Assembly: GCA_036787955.1 (NCBI GenBank)
Contig: DAIQOI010000002.1
Span: 292,538-356,537 of the forward strand
From: UBA2336 sp036787955
Lineage (GTDB): Bacteria; Bacteroidota; Bacteroidia; Cytophagales; Cyclobacteriaceae
Direction: 5' to 3'
Length of the DNA stretch: 64,000 nucleotides
A model generated the notes under the pieces. That model was not told where the DNA came from. It did not search any database and saw only the letters and a list, made by a program, of their open reading frames with translations. Within the stretch, counting starts at the first letter, position 1, and every line of letters starts with the position of its first letter. The translations under genes and the position numbers were made by a program. Shown here one piece after another: positions 35,324-44,777 of this stretch.

Positions 35324-35734
35324 ATGAAGGTAAAGGTATCCCGGAAAGAACATTTCAATGCAGCACACCGGCTGTACAATCCGTCATGGCCGCAGGACAA
35401 AAACCTGGAGGTGTTCGGTAAATGTGCCAATGCCAATTTTCACGGTCATAATTACGAACTTATAGTAAGTGTAGCTGGCGAACCTGACCCTCAGACCGGC
35501 TATGTAATGGACACCAAAGTATTGAGCGACCTGATAAGGCGGGAGGTAATTGACAAATTCGACCATAAAAACCTAAACCTCGACACGCCCTATTTCAGTA
35601 ACCTTAACCCAACGGCCGAGAATATAGCCCGGGTAATATGGGATATTCTTCGCCCCCACATCAATGCTGAACTTGAACTGAAAATCACCCTGTATGAGAC
35701 CGAAAGAAATTTCGTTGAATATCCGGCCTATTAA
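35324..35734 (+). CDS. 6-pyruvoyl-tetrahydropterin synthase / QueD family enzyme
   Basis: A 136-residue T-fold enzyme that converts dihydroneopterin triphosphate to 6-pyruvoyl- or 6-carboxy-tetrahydropterin. Zinc ligands are in HFNAAHRL and FHGHNYEL, with the catalytic cysteine in KCANANFHGHNY, then DHKNLNLDTP and a C-terminal ETERNFVEYP with the pterin-anchoring Glu. The next gene is folE, which makes its substrate, so the pair starts a pterin or queuosine route. Which product forms is not decided by the motifs. Confidence 0.9.
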   Translation: MKVKVSRKEHFNAAHRLYNPSWPQDKNLEVFGKCANANFHGHNYELIVSVAGEPDPQTGYVMDTKVLSDLIRREVIDKFDHKNLNLDTPYFSNLNPTAENIARVIWDILRPHINAELELKITLYETERNFVEYPAY

Positions 35735-36398
35735 TCCGGAAGCGGGCCACAGCCTCGATGAAGCTGCCGATGAACACCTCGCCCCTGCCTCGTATAACAC
35801 ACCGCTGCGCCCGGATGCCTTTGAAATGTCGGACGAAGAAAAAATCGAACGCATCGAATATCATTTCCGTGAAATTATGCAAGTGCTGGGGCTTGACCTT
35901 ACCGATGACAGCCTGAGCGGAACACCGAGGCGCGTAGCCAAAATGTATGTGAAAGAGGCTTTCAGCGGACTTAATCCAAAGAATCGCCCGCATGCACGCC
36001 TGTTTGAAAACAAGTATAAATACGATCAAATGCTGGTAGAGAAAGATATCACCTTCTATTCGCACTGCGAGCATCATTTTGTACCCATATTCGGCAAGGC
36101 ACACGTTGCCTATTTCTCTACCGGCAAGGTCATTGGCCTGTCCAAAATCAATCGCATTGTTCAGTACTTCGCCAAACGCCCGCAGGTACAGGAACGCCTC
36201 ACCGTTCAGATTGCCCGTGAAATGATGCGCGTACTGCACACACCCGATGTGGGCGTGGTTATTGATGCCACCCACCTGTGTGTAGCTTCAAGGGGTGTGG
36301 GCGACACCAACAGCCGCACCGGCACGGCTTATTTTTCAGGAAAGTTTAATGATGAGAATATCCGCAGGGAGTTCCTGAATTATATCAACAGCAAGTGA
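35694..36398 (+). CDS. folE: GTP cyclohydrolase I
   Basis: Converts GTP to 7,8-dihydroneopterin triphosphate for folate, biopterin or queuosine. The 234-residue protein has the zinc site SHCEHHFVPIFGKAHVAY, the GTP-binding HLCVASRGV and GVGDTNSRTGTAYFSG. Length after the conserved start (about 190 residues from MSDEEKIERIEYHFREI at 35826) fits the family, and the N-terminal ~44 residues overlap the upstream gene by 41 bp in another frame. The true start may therefore be 35694 or a later Met. Confidence 0.95.
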   Translation: MRPKEISLNIRPINPEAGHSLDEAADEHLAPASYNTPLRPDAFEMSDEEKIERIEYHFREIMQVLGLDLTDDSLSGTPRRVAKMYVKEAFSGLNPKNRPHARLFENKYKYDQMLVEKDITFYSHCEHHFVPIFGKAHVAYFSTGKVIGLSKINRIVQYFAKRPQVQERLTVQIAREMMRVLHTPDVGVVIDATHLCVASRGVGDTNSRTGTAYFSGKFNDENIRREFLNYINSK

Positions 36399-36575
36399 TC
36401 CTTGGATTCCGGCCTGGCTTTATATAAAGGACATTTTATCAAATCTAACAGCTTTCTTTCCGTGCCATCCTGACTTTTGATCTGGGGTGGTACAGATCCT
36501 TATTAATTGTGGGGATGCTGATTTCCCCAATCGCTCAAATTTTTCGTAATTTGGAACTCTAAATTTAATTCAACT

Positions 36576-39038
36576 ATGGTGTTTGATCTCGACATGATTC
36601 GGAAGGTCTATAAGGAACTTCCATCCCGCATTGCCAAAACACGTAAAGTAATCAAGCGTCCGCTAACTCTTACCGAAAAGGTGTTGTTTGCACACCTTCA
36701 CGAAGACCAAAAACTGGAAGATTTTGAAAGAGGAAAATCATATGTCAACTTCTCCCCCGACCGCGTAGCCATGCAGGATGCCACCGCCCAGATGGCACTG
36801 CTGCAGTTCATGTCGGCAGGAATACCTAAAGTACGGGTTCCCTCAACGGTGCATTGCGACCACCTTATTCTTGCCAAAAACGGGGCTGCACAGGATCTCA
36901 AAGAATCGCTTACAGCAAGCGGAGAAGTGTTCAACTTTCTTGAATCCGTATCCAAAAAATTCGGCATCGGTTTCTGGAAGCCCGGTGCCGGCATTATACA
37001 TCAGGTGGTTCTGGAAAACTATGCCTTTCCGGGCGGCATGATGATAGGTACCGACTCGCATACGGTGAATGCAGGGGGCCTGGGGATGATTGCCATAGGC
37101 GTAGGAGGTGCTGATGCCGTGGACGTAATGGCAGGCATGCCATGGGAACTGAAGTGGCCAAAGCTGATTGGTGTAAAACTTACCGGTAAACTCAACGGCT
37201 GGACATCGCCCAAAGACGTAATTTTGAAAGTAGCCGGCATCCTTACCGTAAAGGGAGGTACAGGAGCCATACTCGAGTACTTCGGCCCGGGAGCACTTAC
37301 CCTTTCGGCAACCGGCAAAGGAACCATCTGCAACATGGGTGCTGAAATCGGTGCCACTACCTCCACTTTCGGCTACGATGAGAAAATGGCCCAGTACCTG
37401 CGCGGCACCGGCCGTAAAGTAGTGGCCGACCTTGCCGATAAAATCAAGGAGCACCTTACAGCCGACCCGGAAGTGTATGCCAACCCGGAAAAATATTTCG
37501 ACCAGATTATTGAAATAAACCTTTCTACGCTTGAGCCGCATATCAACGGCCCTTTTACACCCGATCGGGCCATTCCTGTTTCGCAGTTTCCGGACGAAGT
37601 GCGCAAGAACGGCTGGCCCCAGAAGCTTGAAGTTGGCCTTATCGGATCGTGTACCAACTCTTCCTATGAAGATATTACACGGGCAGCATCAATTGCCAAA
37701 CAGGCTGTGGATAAAAAACTAAAGGCCAAAGCTGAGTTTACCATCACACCGGGTTCGGAACAAGTGCGCTACACGGTAGAGCGCGATGGCTACCTGAGTA
37801 TATTTGAAAAAATGGGAGGCGTGGTGCTGGCCAATGCCTGCGGCCCGTGCATTGGCCAGTGGGCACGGCACACCAACGATCCCAACCGCAAAAATTCCAT
37901 CATCACTTCGTTTAACCGCAATTTTGCCAAGCGCAACGATGGCAACCCCAATACCCATGCATTTGTGGCTTCGCCCGAAATTGTTACGGCTTACGCCATC
38001 GCAGGAGATCTCACCTTCAATCCACTGAAAGACACATTAATTAATGAAGACGGTCAGCCGGTAAAGCTGGACGAGCCCAAAGGGGTTGAGTTTCCACCCA
38101 AAGGATTCGAAGTAAAAGATCCGGGTTACATACCCCCGGCCAAAGACGGCAGCAAAGTTCAGGTAAAAATCGATCCGAACTCCAACCGCCTGCAAGCCCT
38201 TAAGCCCTTTGAACCCTGGGACGGGAAGAACATCACCGGCATGCGCCTGCTCATCAAAGTGAAGGGTAAATGTACCACCGACCACATCTCCATGGCCGGG
38301 CCGTGGCTGCGTTTCAGGGGGCATCTGGACAACATTTCCAATAATACCCTCACCGGAGCGGTGAATTACTTCAATGACAAAACCGACTTAGTTAAAAACC
38401 AGCTCACCGGCGAGTACGGCCCTGTTCCTGCTACCCAGCGCGCCTACAAGGCAGCCGGAATACCCACCATTGTAGTAGGCGATCACAACTATGGCGAAGG
38501 TTCATCGCGCGAACACGCTGCCATGCAGCCCAGGCATCTGGGTATTAAGGTCATTCTGGTAAAATCATTTGCCCGAATCCATGAAACCAACCTGAAAAAA
38601 CAAGGCATGCTGGCGCTTACATTTGCCAATGAAGCCGATTACGACAAAATTCAGGAAGATGACGTAATTGATCTTATTGATCTCACTGAATTTGCCCCTG
38701 GCAAACCGCTGACACTGGTGCTTCACCACAAGGATGGAACCAAAGACACCATCAAGGCCAACCACAGCTACAATGCCAACCAGATTGAATGGTTTAAAGC
38801 CGGCTCGGCATTGAACCTGATGGCCAAGCTGTTGCGTAAAAAAGGAGCTTCGGCCGGGAAAAAGACAGCGAAGAAAACAGTTAAGAAAACCGCCAAGGCA
38901 GCAACCCGTAAACCCACCGCCAAAAAGAAAGCAGTAAAAACCGCTGCTAAAAAGAAGGCTGTAAAAAAAGCAGCTAAGGCGGCACCGAAAAAAGTTTCTG
39001 CCAAGAAGAAAGCAACGAGGAAGGTTTCTAAAAGATGA
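36576..39038 (+). CDS. Aconitate hydratase with histone H1-like C-terminal tail
   Basis: Isomerises citrate to isocitrate using a 4Fe-4S cluster. Residues 1-~754 are a complete mitochondrial-type aconitase: the cluster ligands are Cys359 (GSCTNSS) and Cys422/Cys425 (NACGPCIG), and the swivelling domain has VVGDHNYGEGSSREHAAM. The usual family length is about 750-755. Residues ~755-820 add a Lys/Ala-rich tail of AKK, VKK and AAKKKA repeats (KTAKKTVKKTAKAATRKP and onward), like histone H1 or the protein at 838-1092, with no frameshift. The tail should bind nucleic acid electrostatically. Ferritin follows 10 bp after the stop. Confidence 0.93.
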   Translation: MVFDLDMIRKVYKELPSRIAKTRKVIKRPLTLTEKVLFAHLHEDQKLEDFERGKSYVNFSPDRVAMQDATAQMALLQFMSAGIPKVRVPSTVHCDHLILAKNGAAQDLKESLTASGEVFNFLESVSKKFGIGFWKPGAGIIHQVVLENYAFPGGMMIGTDSHTVNAGGLGMIAIGVGGADAVDVMAGMPWELKWPKLIGVKLTGKLNGWTSPKDVILKVAGILTVKGGTGAILEYFGPGALTLSATGKGTICNMGAEIGATTSTFGYDEKMAQYLRGTGRKVVADLADKIKEHLTADPEVYANPEKYFDQIIEINLSTLEPHINGPFTPDRAIPVSQFPDEVRKNGWPQKLEVGLIGSCTNSSYEDITRAASIAKQAVDKKLKAKAEFTITPGSEQVRYTVERDGYLSIFEKMGGVVLANACGPCIGQWARHTNDPNRKNSIITSFNRNFAKRNDGNPNTHAFVASPEIVTAYAIAGDLTFNPLKDTLINEDGQPVKLDEPKGVEFPPKGFEVKDPGYIPPAKDGSKVQVKIDPNSNRLQALKPFEPWDGKNITGMRLLIKVKGKCTTDHISMAGPWLRFRGHLDNISNNTLTGAVNYFNDKTDLVKNQLTGEYGPVPATQRAYKAAGIPTIVVGDHNYGEGSSREHAAMQPRHLGIKVILVKSFARIHETNLKKQGMLALTFANEADYDKIQEDDVIDLIDLTEFAPGKPLTLVLHHKDGTKDTIKANHSYNANQIEWFKAGSALNLMAKLLRKKGASAGKKTAKKTVKKTAKAATRKPTAKKKAVKTAAKKKAVKKAAKAAPKKVSAKKKATRKVSKR

Positions 39039-39048
39039 ACCACAGGAA

Positions 39049-39597
39049 ATGAAAAAGCAAAACATCACCCCTGCCCGCTCTATCAGCAAGGAAACAGAGG
39101 AACTGCTTAACAAACAGATTGTTATGGAAGGTAAGTCGGCTGCGGCTTACCTTTCCATGGCATCCTGGTGCGAAACCAAGGGCTACGATACTTCGGCTGC
39201 TTTTTTATTCAAGCATTCGGATGAGGAGCGCATGCACATGCTTAAACTCATCCACTATGTGAACACGGCTGGCGGCCACGGTTTACAGCCAGAAATAACC
39301 GGCATTAAGCACACCTTCAAAAGCCTGCGCGAAGTATTCGAAACGGTACTCGACCACGAAATTGAGGTAACCAAATCCATCAACAACATTGTAGATCACT
39401 GCCTTGCGGTTAAAGACTACGCTACTTTCAATTTTCTGCAGTGGTACGTTGTGGAACAACGTGAAGAAGAGACGCTGGCCCGAAGGGCGGTTGAACTGTT
39501 CGACCTGATTGGCGAAGAGGGTGTGGGGTTGTGGATGATAGACCAGGAAATCGGAAAGCTGGAAGCCTATGCAGAACGCATGTCGGGCAAGCCGTAA
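39049..39597 (+). CDS. Ferritin
   Basis: A 182-residue four-helix-bundle ferritin of the FtnA type that stores iron as ferric mineral. The ferroxidase ligands are visible: the Glu in KQIVMEGKSAAAYLSMA, the Glu-x-x-His of SDEERMHMLK, the Glu in DHEIEVTK and the Glu pair in VEQREEETLARR. It has no heme-binding signature, so it is not a bacterioferritin. It lies 10 bp downstream of aconitase and should be on the same transcript, tying iron storage to an iron-requiring TCA enzyme. Confidence 0.94.
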   Translation: MKKQNITPARSISKETEELLNKQIVMEGKSAAAYLSMASWCETKGYDTSAAFLFKHSDEERMHMLKLIHYVNTAGGHGLQPEITGIKHTFKSLREVFETVLDHEIEVTKSINNIVDHCLAVKDYATFNFLQWYVVEQREEETLARRAVELFDLIGEEGVGLWMIDQEIGKLEAYAERMSGKP

Positions 39598-39599
39598 TC

Positions 39600-40247
39600 T
39601 TACTTTAGCCCTAATGTTTCGCGCAGCATCGCCCGAAATTCATTCAACATCATAGCAGTAGCACCCCATACAATTTCACCTTCAATTTCAAAATGGGGTG
39701 CCAGCATCCGGTATCGTCCGGCCACTTCTATTTCCTTTTTTTTAATGGCTTCATCCGGCAGCAGCTCGGCAAGGTTGCCGTGTAGAATGCGCACAACTTC
39801 GGAAGCGTCAGGACAAAAATCCGGTTGTGAAGCTGCCAGCCCCACAACGGGTGTTACAATAATATTACTGGGTACTACGTAAAACTGACTCAGCGTTCCG
39901 AGCACCCGGACGGATGCCGGGTCTATGCCAATTTCTTCATGTGCCTCTCTAAGGGCCGTGTCAACCGGGTTTTCGCCCGGTTCGGCCTTGCCGCCGGGTA
40001 AGCTTATCTGACCACTGTGCATACCCTGATATTCGGGTCTTTTTATCAGAGGAAAGCGAATAATATCGGAACCGGGGCATAGCAGCAGCAACACACTTCC
40101 GGACCGCGGAGGGGTACTGTGTTCAAATTTGGGAATTACCGGCCCCAGCGGTTTTGCCCTCAACGGCTCATGAGCGCGAGCCCCGGGCAAACCGCCCTTC
40201 ATGCTCTCCTCGGCTGCCAGCAATAAATCGGCTGCTGATACATTCAT
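39600..40247 (-). CDS. Nudix hydrolase, CoA pyrophosphatase type
   Basis: A 215-residue Nudix protein. The box is GGKAEPGENPVDTALREAHEEIGI (split here as GGKAEPGENP, then REAHEEIGI), with catalytic Glu residues in REAHEE. Upstream, LLLCPGSDIIRFPLIKRPEYQGMHSGQISLPGG includes the UPF0035-like HSGQISLPGG that marks CoA diphosphatases such as NudL. It cleaves CoA or acyl-CoA to phosphopantetheine and 3',5'-ADP. It is convergent with ferritin, with only 2 bp between stops. Confidence 0.88.
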   Translation of the reverse strand: MNVSAADLLLAAEESMKGGLPGARAHEPLRAKPLGPVIPKFEHSTPPRSGSVLLLLCPGSDIIRFPLIKRPEYQGMHSGQISLPGGKAEPGENPVDTALREAHEEIGIDPASVRVLGTLSQFYVVPSNIIVTPVVGLAASQPDFCPDASEVVRILHGNLAELLPDEAIKKKEIEVAGRYRMLAPHFEIEGEIVWGATAMMLNEFRAMLRETLGLK

Positions 40248-40289
40248 TCTATAAAATTTCTTTAGTTAACTGAATTAGTGTAAATTATC

Positions 40290-40308
40290 GGTTTAGAAAT
40301 CCTAAACC
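40290..40308. promoter_or_regulatory. Inverted repeat just before susC
   Basis: GGTTTAG-AAATC-CTAAACC is a perfect 7-bp inverted repeat with 5-bp spacer ending 8 bp before the susC start codon. It could be an operator or an RNA hairpin at the ribosome-binding region. Confidence 0.4.
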
Positions 40309-40316
40309 ACAACTTT

Positions 40317-43300
40317 ATGAAAAAGTTTTACTCGCACCTATGGTACGTACTGCTTAACCTGGGGTTGGCAGGCGTACTACATGCCCAGACTTACACAGTA
40401 ACAGGAGTAGTCAGGGATGCAAAAACCGGTGATGGTCTTGCCGGTGTAAACGTAATTGTAAAAGGCACCTCGAGGGGAAGCATTACTGATGCAAATGGTA
40501 ATTTTTCGATACAGGTCAATGCCAGTCCGGCTACTTTAGTAGCATCCTTTATAGGCTATCTTCCCAAAGAGGTCACGGTTACTTCATCCCAAACCAATGT
40601 AACAATTTCGCTTGAGGAAAGCATCACCAGCCTGGATGAAGTTGTTATATCGGGTCTGGCCACCACCATTAAGCGTTCCAACCTGGCCAATGCAGTAGGA
40701 AGCGTTGACGGCAAGTAACTGATGGGCATAACCAATCCGCAAACATTGGATTATGCCCTTTACGGAAAACTTACAGGCGTTAATATGAATGCAAACGGTG
40801 GCGCCCCGGGTGGCGGGGTAAATGTCAATTTCCGGGGCATTACCACATTGGGTGCAGGCTCTTCGCAGCCACTGTATATTATTGATGGAGTGTACATGAA
40901 CAACACCGCTATCCGCAATGGTCGTTCAGAAGCCAATCAGGCGGGTGCAGGTTCGAGCGCTGTTAATCAGGATGATGCAGCAAATCGGCTTGCCGATCTG
41001 AACCCTGATGATATAGAACGGGTTGAGGTACTAAAGGGCCCATCTGCTGCCGCCATTTACGGTACCCGTGCAAATGCAGGAGTAGTAATCATTACCACCA
41101 AGCGTGGAAAGCAGGGCAAAACAAATGTAACCTTTAGTCAGGATCTAGGATTTGCAAAAGGACAAAACCTTAACTTTTATGATGTGTGGACCGAAGAAAA
41201 GATTACTTATTACCACACCAACTATCTGAGAACACCTGCCGCAATTGCCGCCATACCGGGTGAAATCGCAGCACTTAATCAGGCAATTGCAGAGGGGCGG
41301 AACCTGGACCTTGAAAAAGAAATGTACGGAGAGACTGGTTTTCTTACCAACACACAGATAAGCGTGAGCGGAGGAAACGACAATACATCCTTCTTCGTTT
41401 CCGGAGGGTTACAGGATGAAGACGGCATCATTAAGCGAACCGGATTTAAGCGCTATTCCATACGCGCAAACATTGATCATAAAATTTCAGATAAAATAAA
41501 ACTTGGTGTAACTTCTAATTACATCAAAACAGATAACCAACGTGGTTTTACAGGAAACCAAAACAATACCGGAGGAAGTTTAGGTTATGCAATAGCATAT
41601 ACACGATCCTACCGAAATCTAAAACCAGATGCCAACGGTAACTATCCTGATAATCCCGATTTCAACGACAACCCGTTTGCTATACGCGATCTGGCAGTAA
41701 ATGACCAAACTGTTAACCGTTTCATCACCTCGGGTAACCTTGAAGCAACACTCATTCAGAAGCCTAATTTTGATCTGCGGGCTATTGTAAATGGCGGTAT
41801 TGACTTTATGGCCGCAAATACCAAAGTGTACATGCCCGAAATTCTGCAACACCAACGCGCTCTTCCGAATCCGGGAGATGTAATTTATGGTAACCAGAAC
41901 GATCTTAATTCCAACATTCAAGGTTTTCTGGTATTTTCAACTACACAAGGCTCAGTAAACCTGACAACACAGGCCGGAGCGGTTCGTTTGGATCAAAATT
42001 CAAAGTATCAACTCATACGCGGACAGGGACTTAGTGGCGGGCAAAGCAACCTGGCTTATGCACAGGTAGTATCAAACATGTCACAGATTAATCAGCGCAC
42101 AAGCGATGTTGGGCTTTATGCACAACAGGAAGTGAATTGGGAGGATAAACTCATCGGTACTTTAGGTGTCCGATTCGATAAATCAACACTGAATCTTGAC
42201 CAGAAAAAATTCTATCCATTTTACAAAGCTTCGCTTGCTGCCAACATCTCCAATTTTGGATTCTGGAACATTGACCAGATTAGCCAGCTGAAACTGAGAA
42301 CTGCTTTCGGACAGTCTGGTGGATTGCCGATGTATAACCGAACTTTTGTCGTGTTTAACTCCCAGCTGATTGGCGGTGAAATTGGTTTTCAGGTGGGTAC
42401 GCGCGATGTCGATCCAAACTTGCGTCCTGAAGTGGCCAATGAACTGGAGTTTGGCTTGGATGCGGGCTTTCTCAATAACCGAATTAATCTGGAAGCAACC
42501 TATTACATTAAAAATGTGCAGGACCTGATTATTGACCTTCGCCCGGCTGAATCAACGGGTATTACCGCCATCGCAACCAATGGTGCCGATTTGCGCAACA
42601 ACGGGATTGAACTCGCTTTAGGAGCAACTCCAGTTACAACAGCCACCTTTAATTGGTACAGCCGGTTGTCATGGTGGAGAAACCGGGCAAAAATTACCCG
42701 ACTCGACATTCCGCCCTATACCATAGGTGGTTTTGGTACTGCACTTGGAACTTATATGATAGCGCAGGGATATTCTCCGACAACCATCGTGGGAACACCG
42801 GTTGATCCTGACAACCCCGTGCCGGTAGCCGGCGTTCGGGTAATTGGCGATCGCCAGGCCGATTTTGACATGTCGTGGTACAACTCTCTCACCTTCAAAA
42901 ACTTTGAGCTTTCATTCCTTTTGCATTATAAGAAAGGAGGGGATAATATCAATCTCTCAGCACTGCTGTGGGATGATGGAGGTTCAACACCTGGGTACAT
43001 GAATGACCCGGATGGTAACGGACTTGTGTTTGGTCACCAGCGTCTGATTGATTGGGAAGGAACAGGCTCGGGACGCGTTCCGGCTGTTTATGTAGAAGAC
43101 GCCTCCTATCTTAAAGTAAGAGAAATAGGTTTGTACTACAATGTTCCCAAGTCCATTACATCGGGTGCATTCAATGGCGCTATTCAGGGCATTCGGTTGG
43201 GGTTGTCTGCCAATAACATTCTGGCATGGACCAGTTACGGCAGCTATGACCCTGAAGTATCCAATTTTGGTGCTCAACCTATTAACTCCAACGTTGAGGT

Positions 43301-43355
43301 TACCCCTTATCCAAGCTCAAGGAGATATTTCTTCCATCTGACAGTTAACTTCTAA
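40317..43355 (+). pseudogene. SusC/RagA-type TonB-dependent receptor interrupted by one in-frame stop
   Basis: Encodes an outer-membrane TonB-dependent nutrient receptor, 1,013 codons in one frame. Residues 1-23 are a signal peptide, then a carboxypeptidase-regulatory-like domain (VTGVVRDAKTGDGLAGVNVIVKG), the SusC linker (SLDEVVISGLA), plug and barrel (LPDDIERVEVLKGP-like block, LYGTRANAGVVIITTK-like block), ending in FFHLTVNF. The frame is broken by TAA at 40716-40718 (codon 134), then CTG ATG continues in the same frame. In relatives the residue is commonly Glu in AKEL, so GAA to TAA would explain it. Translation from the ATG at 40722 would lack the export signal. Everything else is intact, so the mutation is recent, a sequencing error, or read through. 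Confidence 0.85.
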
Positions 43356-43372
43356 TATTAAATCCCGAAGTC

Positions 43373-44731
43373 ATGAAAACGAAATTGTTTATTCTGCTAA
43401 CAGGCCTTATGCTGATAACCAGCACTTCTTGCCGTATTGATGAAGTGATCGATCCGGATAATCCCACCCTGGCAGGTGTGCTTCAAAATGCATCAAAAGC
43501 CCAGCTTCGTGTAATGGTAACCGGACTGGAAGCACGGCATCGTGGTTACTTTGAAAATGCAACTGAGATGTTCGGAAGCTTCGCTCGCGAAGTGGCTCCT
43601 TTCTTTGCATCCGACCCGCGATTCGGAACCGACTGGTATGGTTCTGTTACCTATCCTGATTTCTTTGCTTCCAATGGAACTTATCTGGTACCTTATCTTG
43701 CTGTGAAGCAGGCAAATGTACTGATACAGGCAGTTAACAACACAACGGCCGTAAATACGCAGGAAGCAAACGGATATCTTGGCTTTGCCAAAACCATTAA
43801 AGCCTACCAGCTGATTTGGCCGTTGATGCAGCAGTATCAAAACGGAATTAGAATTGACGTTGAAGATCCGCTGAATCCAGGCCCTATCGTTGATTACAAC
43901 ACGGCCCTTGATTATATCCGTTCATTGCTGGATGAAGCCAAAACTCATCTGCAGAATGCCGGCTCCAGTTTTGACTTCACCCTCACCATGGGATTCTCCA
44001 ATCCTGCGGACTTTCTGAAAGTAAACCGGGCCATAGCTGCGCGCGTTGCATTGTACGATGAAGATTTTACAGGAGCGCTTGCAGCTTTAAATGAGTCATT
44101 CATGGATCTGAATGTAACACCCACCACCCGATCAAAAATGTTCATTGGCCCCGTTCATGTGTATGGCAACAGTCCGGACGTTGAAAATCCGCTGTATTAC
44201 ACACGCAACACCCCTACCAATACCATTCTTATAGTACATCCGGCTATGATTGAAGATTTACTACCCGGAGATGAACGCAGCTATAAGTTTTATCAGCGCA
44301 CCAACATAGTAACCTACGGACCTATATCTTTTCCAGGTGAGTACCAGGATAACCGCTGGAACTCAAACACCGATCCCATTCCGTTTATTCGCAATGAAGA
44401 ATTGATTCTTATTAAAGCCGAGGCCGAAGCAAGAAAACCCACGCCCGACTTTACGGCTGCCTTTGATGCTATAAACGTGGTTAGAAATACATGGGGACTG
44501 CCCGATTACACAGATGCTACACCCACTGTTGACGAAACAATAGATGAAATATTGTTCCAGCGAAGATACTCTCTGTGGGCAGAAGCGGGTCACCGCTGGA
44601 TTGACCTGCGCAGAACAAACCGGCTGAACCCCGCTTACGTTGACCTGCGTGACCGTGCCCCTGGAAATAACGGGCTCATCACCCAGGTAGCCAGAAGGGC
44701 ATCGGAAACCAACTGGGATGAAAGAAATTGA
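43373..44731 (+). CDS. SusD/RagB-family outer-membrane lipoprotein
   Basis: A 452-residue nutrient-binding lipoprotein that caps the SusC channel. The signal peptide ends at a lipobox (LITSTSC, Cys21). The mature part is helical with TPR-like segments, and the C-terminal block LFQRRYSLWAEAGHRWIDLRRTNRL is the SusD signature. It lies 17 bp after the broken susC and is itself intact. Because susC carries the nonsense codon, the pair may not transport anything in this strain. The transported substrate is unknown; no polysaccharide-degrading enzymes are adjacent. Confidence 0.9.
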   Translation: MKTKLFILLTGLMLITSTSCRIDEVIDPDNPTLAGVLQNASKAQLRVMVTGLEARHRGYFENATEMFGSFAREVAPFFASDPRFGTDWYGSVTYPDFFASNGTYLVPYLAVKQANVLIQAVNNTTAVNTQEANGYLGFAKTIKAYQLIWPLMQQYQNGIRIDVEDPLNPGPIVDYNTALDYIRSLLDEAKTHLQNAGSSFDFTLTMGFSNPADFLKVNRAIAARVALYDEDFTGALAALNESFMDLNVTPTTRSKMFIGPVHVYGNSPDVENPLYYTRNTPTNTILIVHPAMIEDLLPGDERSYKFYQRTNIVTYGPISFPGEYQDNRWNSNTDPIPFIRNEELILIKAEAEARKPTPDFTAAFDAINVVRNTWGLPDYTDATPTVDETIDEILFQRRYSLWAEAGHRWIDLRRTNRLNPAYVDLRDRAPGNNGLITQVARRASETNWDERN

Positions 44732-44747
44732 TTTTACCGGAAAAAAT

Positions 44748-44777
44748 AAAAAAGGGAGCCTTCGGGTTCCCTTTTTT
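44748..44777. terminator. Bidirectional terminator after susD
   Basis: GGGAGCC (44754-44760), TTCG loop, GGTTCCC (44765-44771) form a 7-bp stem with one G-T pair, flanked by six A and six T residues that extend it and provide U-tracts on both strands. It lies between susD and the convergent TPR lipoprotein gene. Confidence 0.88.

Noticed and set aside
38565..39113. Minus-strand ORF opposite the aconitase tail
   Set aside because: It is rich in Phe, Leu and Cys as expected from the complement of Lys/Ala codons and is an antisense shadow.
40716..40718. General recoding of TAA as a sense codon
   Set aside because: TAA ends many intact genes here (for example rsmE, hisB, sufB-neighbouring genes and the his leader), so a changed genetic code is not supported.
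40722..43355. Treating the second part of susC as an independent gene starting at ATG 40722
   Set aside because: It begins inside the linker before the plug, has no signal peptide, and continues the frame of the first part exactly, so it is one interrupted gene.
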